Part shown: piece after piece, positions 24,423-31,562 of the stretch
How positions within the stretch are numbered: the stretch's first letter is position 1
How the letters are laid out: the number at the start of each line of letters is the position of its first letter
DNA from: an uncultured Prevotellaceae bacterium
GTDB taxonomy: Bacteria > Bacteroidota > Bacteroidia > Bacteroidales > Bacteroidaceae
DNA length: 64,000 bases
Reading direction: 5' to 3'
Assembly: GCA_902761605.1 (NCBI GenBank)
Contig: CACWLC010000014.1
Coordinates: 1-64,000, forward strand
Notes under the pieces: generated by a model
What the model saw: only the letters and a program-made list of their open reading frames with translations
What the model was told of the DNA's origin: nothing
Databases searched by the model: none
Translations under genes and position numbers: made by a program

Positions 24423-25928
24423 ATGTTTCATATTTATGAAGGATTTCACCTCGTAGACGCATACCACAAAGTACGTCACCAGAGGAAATATCATCCAGAA
24501 GACAGCACCAAGCGTGCAATGAAGATTGCCTTAGTGGCTATCGTAACACTTCTTCTCTGGAACATGCCAACAGAGTGGTATGGCATCCAAAACCTAACAG
24601 TTATTCAACAACGTATTATCGCTATTTTCGCCTTTGCCACACTGATGTGGGTGCTCGAGATTGTCAGTTCCTGGGCTACATCAGTAGGTATCATCGTGCT
24701 GATGCTGCTGTTCTGTTCCGACAGTGGCATAGCGCCTATGGTGAACGAGGCCGAGGTAGGTAAGCTGCTCTCCTACAAGGGAGTGATGGCAACATTTGCA
24801 GACCCTGTAATCATGCTGTTCATCGGAGGTTTCGTACTTGCTATTGCGGCCACGAAAACAGGTCTTGATGCTCAGTTGGCCAAAATTTTACTGATGCCTT
24901 TCGGCAAACGAAGCGAGATGGTGTTGTTAGGATTCCTGCTTATCACGGGTCTGTTCTCTATGTTCGTGTCCAACACAGCTACAGCAGCCATGATGCTGAC
25001 ATTCCTCACACCAGTATTCCATCAGCTGCCCCCAGAAGGAAAGGGCCGTATCGCCCTTGCGATGTCAATACCCGTTGCAGCCAACCTCGGAGGTATGGGC
25101 ACACCTATCGGAACACCTCCAAACACCATTGCCCTGAAGTATCTTAATGACCCAGAGGGTCTGAACCTCGGATTAGGCTTTGGACAGTGGATGATGTTTA
25201 TGTTCCCACTCGTTATCATTCTGCTGTTCATCAGCTGGAGGATACTTCTGAAGATGTTCCCATTCACACAGAAGACCATCGAACTTAAGATCGATGGCGG
25301 CATGAAGAAGGGATTCCACGCAAATGTGGTTATCATAACATTTTTCGTTACAGTAGCCCTATGGTTGCTCGACAGTGTTACTGGCATTAACTCTTATACT
25401 GTAGCTATGATACCGTTCATGGTATTCGCCCTGACAGGCGTTATCAACAAGCGCGACCTGGAGCAGATCAACTGGAGTGTTATCTGGATGGTTGCCGGCG
25501 GTTTCGCCCTCGGCTATGGCCTTAACTCATCTGGTCTGGCAGCCAATGCCGTAGAGAGTATTCCTTTCGGAGAGTTCTCACCGATGCTTATACTGCTCAT
25601 GGGAGGAGCCATCTGCTACCTGTTGTCAAACTTCATCTCTAACTCTGCCACAGCAGCCCTGCTGATGCCTATTCTGGCAATCGTATGCGGTGCTATGGGC
25701 GACAAGCTGGCTCCTATCGGAGGAACGCCAACAGTACTTATCGGAGTAGCCATCGCAGCCTCATCAGCTATGATCCTGCCTATCTCTACACCACCGAATG
25801 CACTTGCTTTCGCCACTGGTTATGTAAAGCAGAATGAGATGGCGAAGATGGGTGTCATCATGGGTATAATATCAATGGTATTAGGTTTCGGTCTGGTATA
25901 CCTGATGGGAACCCTTCACCTCATATAA
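24423..25928 (+). CDS. SLC13/DASS family sodium-coupled dicarboxylate (anion) symporter
   Basis: An inner-membrane transporter of 501 residues with about 11-12 helices after a charged N-terminal segment. The two pseudo-symmetric SNT-type motifs that bind Na and substrate are visible as SNTATAAMM (about 180-188) and SNSATAALLMP (about 401-411). The pair GGMGTPIGTPPN and SSAMILPISTPPNA further marks the DASS family. Probable substrates are succinate, malate or fumarate, but sulfate cannot be excluded. It is monocistronic with a strong terminator. Confidence 0.9.
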   Translation: MFHIYEGFHLVDAYHKVRHQRKYHPEDSTKRAMKIALVAIVTLLLWNMPTEWYGIQNLTVIQQRIIAIFAFATLMWVLEIVSSWATSVGIIVLMLLFCSDSGIAPMVNEAEVGKLLSYKGVMATFADPVIMLFIGGFVLAIAATKTGLDAQLAKILLMPFGKRSEMVLLGFLLITGLFSMFVSNTATAAMMLTFLTPVFHQLPPEGKGRIALAMSIPVAANLGGMGTPIGTPPNTIALKYLNDPEGLNLGLGFGQWMMFMFPLVIILLFISWRILLKMFPFTQKTIELKIDGGMKKGFHANVVIITFFVTVALWLLDSVTGINSYTVAMIPFMVFALTGVINKRDLEQINWSVIWMVAGGFALGYGLNSSGLAANAVESIPFGEFSPMLILLMGGAICYLLSNFISNSATAALLMPILAIVCGAMGDKLAPIGGTPTVLIGVAIAASSAMILPISTPPNALAFATGYVKQNEMAKMGVIMGIISMVLGFGLVYLMGTLHLI

Positions 25929-25932
25929 TTTT

Positions 25933-25960
25933 AAAGCCCTCCGCTCGGAGGGCTTTTTTA
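25933..25960. terminator. Bidirectional terminator between the SLC13 gene and upp
   Basis: AAAGCCCTCC (25933-25942), loop GCTC, GGAGGGCTTT (25947-25956) and further T residues. Confidence 0.93.
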
Positions 25961-25961
25961 G

Positions 25962-26645
25962 TTATTTATCTGCTATCTTCCTGAAACTTTGCAGTTTTTC
26001 GCCGTAGCAAAGGTCACCACAATCACCAAAACCGGGCACTATGTACTTCTGCTCATTCATACCCTGGTCAATAGCAGCACACCAAATAGTAGAGCCTTCC
26101 GGCAATGCTTCCTTCACCACCTCAATACCTTCAGGAGCCGCAATCACACAACACAGATGTATTTTTTTAGGCTTGCCCGTCTGAAGCAATGAGTCAATAG
26201 CTGCTGCCAGACTTCCGCCAGTGGCGAGCATAGGATCAACAATTAACAATGTTTTGTTCTTGACACTTTGCGTGGCGATATATTCCGTATGCACACCCAC
26301 CTCGGTATGTTCACGGTTTATATACATTCTAAATGCAGATACAAAACCGTTGTCCGCCTTGTCAAACACATTCAGGAAGCCCTCATGGAAAGGCAGGCCT
26401 GCACGAAGCACTGTAGCTACCACCATATCATCCTTCGGCAGAGGAATGTCGATAGTACCAAGAGGTGTAGTGATTGTCTTTGACTTATACTCAAGGGTCT
26501 TCGAGAGTTCGTAAGCCATCATCTCACCGATACGCTTGATGTTATGCCGGAACAGGAGCCGGTTCTTCTGGTAGTTCTTGTCGCGCAACTCCGACATATA
26601 CTGATTGATAATCGAGTTGCTTTTACTGAAATCGATAACCTCCAT
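25962..26645 (-). CDS. upp: Uracil phosphoribosyltransferase
   Basis: Makes UMP from uracil and PRPP in pyrimidine salvage. The 227-residue protein contains the PRPP loop LLIVDPMLATGGSLAAAI and the uracil-binding C-terminal YIVPGFGDCGDLCYGE. The start at 26645 (MEVIDFSKSN) is preferred because a TATCTTTG box at 26673-26680 with TTTG at 26700 places the TSS after the upstream ATG at 26702. Confidence 0.93.
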   Translation of the reverse strand: MEVIDFSKSNSIINQYMSELRDKNYQKNRLLFRHNIKRIGEMMAYELSKTLEYKSKTITTPLGTIDIPLPKDDMVVATVLRAGLPFHEGFLNVFDKADNGFVSAFRMYINREHTEVGVHTEYIATQSVKNKTLLIVDPMLATGGSLAAAIDSLLQTGKPKKIHLCCVIAAPEGIEVVKEALPEGSTIWCAAIDQGMNEQKYIVPGFGDCGDLCYGEKLQSFRKIADK

Positions 26646-26931
26646 AATAATCTTTTGTTCTAAGTTTGGGTGCAAAGATAGTGTAAATAGTGGAATTCGC
26701 AAAACAAAAAGCGATTTTTTTCATTTCTTCGACGATATTTAATTGTTATGTCGGTATGACAAAAGCGATAACAAGATTCTGAAAAATGGTTTAATTAAAC
26801 TTAAAAGGATTGTGTGCGCGCAAATAAATTCTCTGTTCATACTCCGCAATTCATAATTTCTTTGTAATTTTGCAGCGCAATTCGAAATAATAACGAGGAT
26901 AATATTCACAAACTTAAAATAGATTAGTAAT
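26646..26931. promoter_or_regulatory. Divergent upp/pckA control region
   Basis: Minus strand upp promoter: -33 TTTG (26700-26703) and TATCTTTG (26673-26680). Plus strand pckA box TAATTTTG is at 26865-26872, with no clear -33. Between them TGTCG-GTA-TGACA (26749-26761) resembles the palindrome upstream of hsp20. No gene is supported here. Confidence 0.55.
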
Positions 26932-28545
26932 ATGGCAAAGTTAGATTTAACACAGTATGGCATCACCGGTTCTACCGTGATTGCTCACAATCCATCTTAT
27001 GAGTACCTCTTCGCTGAGGAGACAAAGGCTGGCCTTACAGGCTTCGACAAGGGTGTAAACACCGAGCTCGACGCTGTTAACGTAATGACAGGTATCTATA
27101 CCGGCCGTTCACCTAAGGACAAGTACATCGTAAAGGATGCACAGAGCCAGGACAAGGTATGGTGGACTACTGAGGAATATAAGAACGACAACCACCCCAT
27201 GTCTGAGGAAGTATGGGCAAAGGTTAAGGAGATCGCCATCAAGGAGCTCTGCAACAAGGAGCTTTACGTAGTTGACGCATTCTGCGGTGCTAACGAGGCT
27301 ACTCGTCTGGCTGTTCGCTTCATCGTTGAGGTAGCATGGCAGGCACACTTCGTAAAGAACATGTTCATCCAGCCAACAGCTGAGGAGCTCGAGAAGTTTG
27401 AGCCTAACTTCGTTATCTATAACGCTTCTAAAGCAAAGGTTGAGAACTACAAGGAGCTGGGTCTGAACTCAGAGACTTGTGTAGCTTTCAACACAACAAG
27501 CCGCGAGCAGGTTATCATCAACACATGGTACGGTGGTGAGATGAAGAAGGGTATGTTCTCTATGCAGAACTACTATCTGCCTCTGCAGGGTATCGCTTCA
27601 ATGCACTGCTCTGCCAACACCGACATGGAGGGTAAGAACACCGCTATCTTCTTCGGTCTGTCTGGTACAGGTAAGACCACTCTTTCTACCGATCCTAAGC
27701 GTCTGCTGATTGGTGACGATGAGCACGGATGGGACGACGAGGGCGTATTCAACCTCGAGGGCGGTTGCTACGCTAAGGTTATCAACCTGAGCAAGGAGAA
27801 CGAGCCTGACATCTACGGAGCTATCAAGCGTAACGCTCTTCTCGAGAACGTAACAGTAGCTGAGGATGGTAAGATCGACTTCGCTGACAAGAGCGTAACT
27901 GAGAACACTCGTGTATCATATCCTATCGACCACATCGAGAAGATCGCTCAGAAGGTAAATGGTAAGAGTGCAGGTCCAGAGGCTAAGAACGTTATCTTCC
28001 TCTCTGCTGACGCATTCGGTGTACTGCCTCCAGTATCTATCCTGACTCCAGAGCAGACCAAGTACTACTTCCTCTCTGGTTTCACAGCTAAGCTGGCTGG
28101 TACAGAGCGTGGTATCACAGAGCCAACTCCAACATTCTCTGCTTGCTTCGGCCAGGCATTCCTCGAGCTGCACCCAACAAAGTATGCTGAGGAGCTGGTT
28201 AAGCGTATGAAGAAGAGCGGTGCCAAGGCATACCTCGTAAACACTGGTTGGAACGGTACTGGCAAGCGTATCTCTATCCCCGATACACGTGGTATCATCG
28301 ACGCAATCCTTGATGGCAGCATCCTGAAGGCTGAGACCAAGAAGATCCCATTCTTCGACTTCGAGGTTCCAACAGCTCTGCCAAACGTTAATCCTGCTAT
28401 CCTTGATCCTCGCGACACTTATGCTGAGGCTGCTCAGTGGGAGGAGAAGGCAAAGGATCTGGCTGCTCGTTTCATCAAGAACTTCAAGAAGTACGAGGGT
28501 AACGAGGCTGGTAAGGCTCTCGTTGCTGCTGGTCCAAAGCTCTAA
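26932..28545 (+). CDS. pckA: Phosphoenolpyruvate carboxykinase (ATP)
   Basis: Interconverts oxaloacetate and PEP with ADP/ATP. In Prevotella it probably runs mainly as PEP carboxylation toward succinate during CO2-fixing fermentation. The 537-residue protein has the kinase-1a P-loop [11 protein letters not shown] (about 243-253) with the Mg site [15 protein letters not shown] just after. [10 protein letters not shown] near residue 58 binds substrate. Codon use is strongly biased (GAG, AAG, GCT-type), as expected for a highly expressed gene. A terminator follows closely. Confidence 0.96.
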   Translation: MAKLDLTQYGITGSTVIAHNPSYEYLFAEETKAGLTGFDKGVNTELDAVNVMTGIYTGRSPKDKYIVKDAQSQDKVWWTTEEYKNDNHPMSEEVWAKVKEIAIKELCNKELYVVDAFCGANEATRLAVRFIVEVAWQAHFVKNMFIQPTAEELEKFEPNFVIYNASKAKVENYKELGLNSETCVAFNTTSREQVIINTWYGGEMKKGMFSMQNYYLPLQGIASMHCSANTDMEGKNTAIFFGLSGTGKTTLSTDPKRLLIGDDEHGWDDEGVFNLEGGCYAKVINLSKENEPDIYGAIKRNALLENVTVAEDGKIDFADKSVTENTRVSYPIDHIEKIAQKVNGKSAGPEAKNVIFLSADAFGVLPPVSILTPEQTKYYFLSGFTAKLAGTERGITEPTPTFSACFGQAFLELHPTKYAEELVKRMKKSGAKAYLVNTGWNGTGKRISIPDTRGIIDAILDGSILKAETKKIPFFDFEVPTALPNVNPAILDPRDTYAEAAQWEEKAKDLAARFIKNFKKYEGNEAGKALVAAGPKL

Positions 28546-28570
28546 GAAGTTTTTTGACCTACATCAAAAT

Positions 28571-28606
28571 AAGGGGTGGTTTCTTCGGAAATCACCCTTG
28601 TTTTTT
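28571..28606 (+). terminator. pckA terminator
   Basis: AAGGGGTGGTTTC, loop TTCG, GAAATCACCCTT with one bulge, then G and six T residues. The T-run carries the -33 box of the next promoter. Confidence 0.88.
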
Positions 28607-28635
28607 GTATAATTCCACAGATTTCATTACCTTTG
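28604..28635 (+). promoter_or_regulatory. Promoter of the 31-residue ORF
   Basis: TTTG (28604-28607), 20 bases, TACCTTTG (28628-28635). This ideal promoter serves no gene other than the small ORF at 28709. Confidence 0.8.
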
Positions 28636-28708
28636 CATTTACAATCGTGATGATTGCATATTATATTCATTAGGTTAGTAGTTAAATTAGTTTTTAAGGT
28701 AAAAGATT

Positions 28709-28804
28709 ATGTTATTAGATTTTCAAACTACGGTAATGTTAGGTTGCGTTGTAGTGGCAATGGCATTAAGCATAGTTACTCTAATGCATACTAACATCCG
28801 TTAA
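28709..28804 (+). CDS. Small single-pass membrane protein of 31 residues
   Basis: ATG to TAA encodes MLLDFQTTVMLG, then the hydrophobic core CVVVAMALSIVTL, then MHTNIR. One membrane helix and a short basic end are apparent. The ORF is enclosed by its own ideal promoter (28604-28635) and a strong terminator (28808-28846), with a leader of about 65 bases. I do not recognise the family. The unit could also be a small RNA with a chance ORF, but the clean hydrophobic composition favours a peptide. Confidence 0.6.
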   Translation: MLLDFQTTVMLGCVVVAMALSIVTLMHTNIR

Positions 28805-28807
28805 GAG

Positions 28808-28846
28808 GAGTGCGGGGTGAGAGATTCATACCGCACTCTTTTTTTT
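28808..28846 (+). terminator. Terminator of the small membrane protein unit
   Basis: GAGTGCGG (28808-28815) pairs with CCGCACTC (28831-28838) and is followed by an uninterrupted T-run. Confidence 0.93.
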
Positions 28847-28980
28847 ACCTTTAAATACCTAAACAAACTTAAAAACAATCAAATTATGACATATTTTCTA
28901 TAATTATAAGGTGAAAATGTGCGCTTTTTGGATAATTGTGAGTAAATTTGCAGCCAAATTGCGAAAAAAAATAGTTTTGA

Positions 28981-30057
28981 ATGAATAAAAGATATATCTT
29001 TTCACTCTGTCTGATGCTAGTAGCAGCGATAAGCATGACGTCGTGTCTGAAGGACAATGATACCAGTGACGTCACATATTATGACGACACAGCCATCACA
29101 GCTTTTACGCTGACAACAGTCAACACATATACTACCACAACAAGTTCTGATGGTACAACAAAGACCACCAAGGCGACACTGTCTACAAAGCCAGTGTTCG
29201 TCATCGATCAGTATAACCACAAGATCTATAATCCTGTGGGGCTTCCTGCAGAGTGCGATTTAAAGCATGTTATTGTCAACATCTCTACGAAGAACTCCGG
29301 TCAGGTAGGTATAAAGAGTTTGACGAGTGACTCCTTGTACGTATATAGCAGCACCGACAGTATCGACTTCTCCCAATCCAGAGAGCTAAGGGTCTTTTCA
29401 CAGAGCGGTGCTTCCAACCGAGCCTATACTGTGACCTTTAATGTCAAGCAGTCAACTTCTCAGTCCATCACATGGACATCAGTAGAGGCTGGTTCTGCCT
29501 GGATTCCTGAGGAGCTCTATCATGAAGTGGCAATAGAAAAGACCGACAACGGATTCATGCTCTCCACAGACAATCTTAAGACATGGTCTTCTGAGCTTCT
29601 TGGCGATGGCGAGAATGCATCACTCCTGCCTACAAAAGAGTTAGGATATGTAAGTATGCCTTATTCTGCCAGCATCAACACAGACTATGAGCTGATAGCA
29701 GGTGTCATTTCCGAAAATGACGTTTTCTGCTCAGTATGGCGCAAGATTGCTGAATATGGCGACAACGCACCTGTTTGCAAATGGGTAAATATCAAACAGG
29801 ACAGAGCAGCATACTCCCTGCCAAACATGGGAGGTGTCAGTCTGGTAAGATTCAACAATCAGACATACGCTATTGGCTTCGACGGCAGAGTATATATAAC
29901 CCGCGACTGGGGACTCACATGGAAAGAAGCCGACTCAGATCTCGCACTGCCAACCACTGGCAGCCTGAATATAAAAGCAGCCACAGACAAATTTGGAAAT
30001 CTCTGGGTAATAAACCTCAGTGACGAAAAGATCTGGAAAGGTGTGATTGAGAAATAA
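28981..30057 (+). CDS. DUF6242-type lipoprotein
   Basis: A 358-residue exported lipoprotein: signal segment followed by SMTSC with the lipidated Cys near residue 22, then KDND. The remainder is Thr/Ser-rich with beta-type repeats. The C-terminal part (about 165-358) has several TTW/W-D-type segments such as RVYITRDWGLTWKEADSD, reminiscent of BNR/sialidase-like propeller blades. DUF6242 proteins are Bacteroidota-specific and of unknown function. It is followed after 12 bases by the DUF6089-type gene and then uppS-bamA, hinting at an envelope role. Confidence 0.7.
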   Translation: MNKRYIFSLCLMLVAAISMTSCLKDNDTSDVTYYDDTAITAFTLTTVNTYTTTTSSDGTTKTTKATLSTKPVFVIDQYNHKIYNPVGLPAECDLKHVIVNISTKNSGQVGIKSLTSDSLYVYSSTDSIDFSQSRELRVFSQSGASNRAYTVTFNVKQSTSQSITWTSVEAGSAWIPEELYHEVAIEKTDNGFMLSTDNLKTWSSELLGDGENASLLPTKELGYVSMPYSASINTDYELIAGVISENDVFCSVWRKIAEYGDNAPVCKWVNIKQDRAAYSLPNMGGVSLVRFNNQTYAIGFDGRVYITRDWGLTWKEADSDLALPTTGSLNIKAATDKFGNLWVINLSDEKIWKGVIEK

Positions 30058-30069
30058 AGAAGTCTGCCG

Positions 30070-30771
30070 ATGAATAGTAGTGTAGCTGGAAGATGGCCGG
30101 TGAGAGTGTTTCTGACACTGTTCGCTATTCACTTCTCACTACTCACTGCTACGGCGCAGGACGAACCGGAATATAAGTTAGACCTGGGAGCAGGAGCAGG
30201 AACAGTCACCTATCTGGGCGATCTCAACAGCAACCTCTTCAGAGGAGCTCAACCCTGGCTTGCTGCTGTTGCAAGATACAAGATGAACCCCAGGATGGCA
30301 TTAGCACTGACGCTGGGCTACGGAAAAATGAAGGGCAACTCCGACAATGCCGGCACCTGGTATTCGCCAGAGAGGTATGAGTTCGACTCGGAGGCCATAG
30401 AACTGGGCATGCGCTACGAATACAACTTCTGGCCCTACGGCACAGGCAGGGAATACAGAGGTGCCAAGCGCCTGACACCATTCATAACGTTAGGTATCGG
30501 TGGACTGTACCACGGGGGAAACGACAAAGGCATCACTGCCGACATCCCCTTGGGGGCAGGAATAAAATACAAGCTTGCCGAGCGTCTGAACCTCTCCGCT
30601 GAGTGGAGGATGCATCTCGCTCTAGGCGACAAACTCGACGGGTTGAAAGACCCCTATGGAATTAAGAGCAGCGGACTGTTTAAGAACACCGACTGTCTGA
30701 GCATCATCCAGGTTTCGCTGACATACGACCTATGGGAGAAGTGCAGCACATGCCATAACGACAGAGAATAA
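30070..30771 (+). CDS. DUF6089-type outer-membrane beta-barrel protein
   Basis: A 233-residue exported protein with a signal peptide (about 1-30) ending at TATAQ. Alternating hydrophobic strands typical of a small eight-stranded barrel follow, beginning YKLDLGAGAGTVTYLGDLN. Families like DUF6089 commonly precede uppS and bamA in Bacteroidales; the function is unknown. The signal peptide core FAIHFSLLTATAQ is encoded by four 7-bp units (30125-30152). Confidence 0.75.
   Translation: MNSSVAGRWPVRVFLTLFAIHFSLLTATAQDEPEYKLDLGAGAGTVTYLGDLNSNLFRGAQPWLAAVARYKMNPRMALALTLGYGKMKGNSDNAGTWYSPERYEFDSEAIELGMRYEYNFWPYGTGREYRGAKRLTPFITLGIGGLYHGGNDKGITADIPLGAGIKYKLAERLNLSAEWRMHLALGDKLDGLKDPYGIKSSGLFKNTDCLSIIQVSLTYDLWEKCSTCHNDRE
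30125..30152 (+). repeat. 7-bp repeat encoding the signal peptide of the DUF6089 protein
   Basis: CTATTCA, CTTCTCA, CTACTCA, CTGCTAC, exactly 7 bases apart, within coding sequence. Confidence 0.65.
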
Positions 30772-30788
30772 TAAAGAAAAGATTATAT

Positions 30789-31544
30789 ATGAAAGAGCAA
30801 TTGGACATGAACCGCATTCCACAGCACATCGCCATCATTATGGACGGCAATGGACGCTGGGCAATGGATCGCGGGTTAGACCGTACCTTTGGTCACAAGG
30901 CAGGTGTCGACACCCTTGAGAATATCACCGCTCTATGTTCGAATCTGGGAGTGAAGTATCTTACACTTTACGCTTTCTCCATAGAAAACTTCAACAGGCC
31001 CGCCTATGAGGTAGAGGCACTGATGGGTCTGGTGCTTAATTTCTTTAAGATGGACCTGTTTCATAACAACAACATAAAGTTGCGTGTGTTAGGCGACATG
31101 AGCCGTCTGCCAGAGAGTGTGCAGAATAAACTCAACTCCATGCAGCAGGATACAGCCCACTACACAGGAATGACAATGGTTATTGCCATAAGCTATTCAT
31201 CGAAACAGGAAATTGTGTTTGCCACAAAGCAGATTGCTAAGAAGGTACAGAGCGGCGAGATGACTATCGACGATATCGACGAGGACACAGTCAGCAATAA
31301 TCTCTGGTCAGCAGGCATGCCCGATCCCGACCTCCTTATCCGTACCGGTGGCGAGATCCGCATCTCCAACTATCTGCTCTGGCAGTGCGCATACTCAGAG
31401 TTCTACTTCTGCGATACTTACTGGCCTGACTTCGACGAAGAAGGTCTCCATAAGGCTATTATCGCCTATCAGAGCCGTCAGCGCCGTTTTGGCAAGACAG
31501 AGGCTCAGACAGAAGCAGAAGCAACTTCCCAAAATGACAAATGA
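30789..31544 (+). CDS. uppS: Isoprenyl (undecaprenyl) diphosphate synthase
   Basis: Cis-prenyltransferase making the C55 lipid carrier for peptidoglycan and O-antigen. The 251-residue protein carries IIMDGNGRWAMDRG (about 18-31) with the catalytic Asp, and LLIRTGGEIRISNYLLWQ with the C-terminal substrate motif. ATG 30789 gives MKEQLDMNRIPQH; the internal Met at residue 7 is possible. It is directly followed by bamA, and its last codons already form the 7-bp junction repeat. Confidence 0.94.
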   Translation: MKEQLDMNRIPQHIAIIMDGNGRWAMDRGLDRTFGHKAGVDTLENITALCSNLGVKYLTLYAFSIENFNRPAYEVEALMGLVLNFFKMDLFHNNNIKLRVLGDMSRLPESVQNKLNSMQQDTAHYTGMTMVIAISYSSKQEIVFATKQIAKKVQSGEMTIDDIDEDTVSNNLWSAGMPDPDLLIRTGGEIRISNYLLWQCAYSEFYFCDTYWPDFDEEGLHKAIIAYQSRQRRFGKTEAQTEAEATSQNDK

Positions 31545-31562
31545 TAATTGATAAATGATAAA
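31535..31562 (+). repeat. 7-bp tandem repeat at the uppS/bamA junction
   Basis: TGACAAA, TGATAAT, TGATAAA, TGATAAA. The uppS stop codon is the TGA of the second unit (31542) and a bamA ATG (31555) lies at the boundary of units three and four. Confidence 0.85.
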
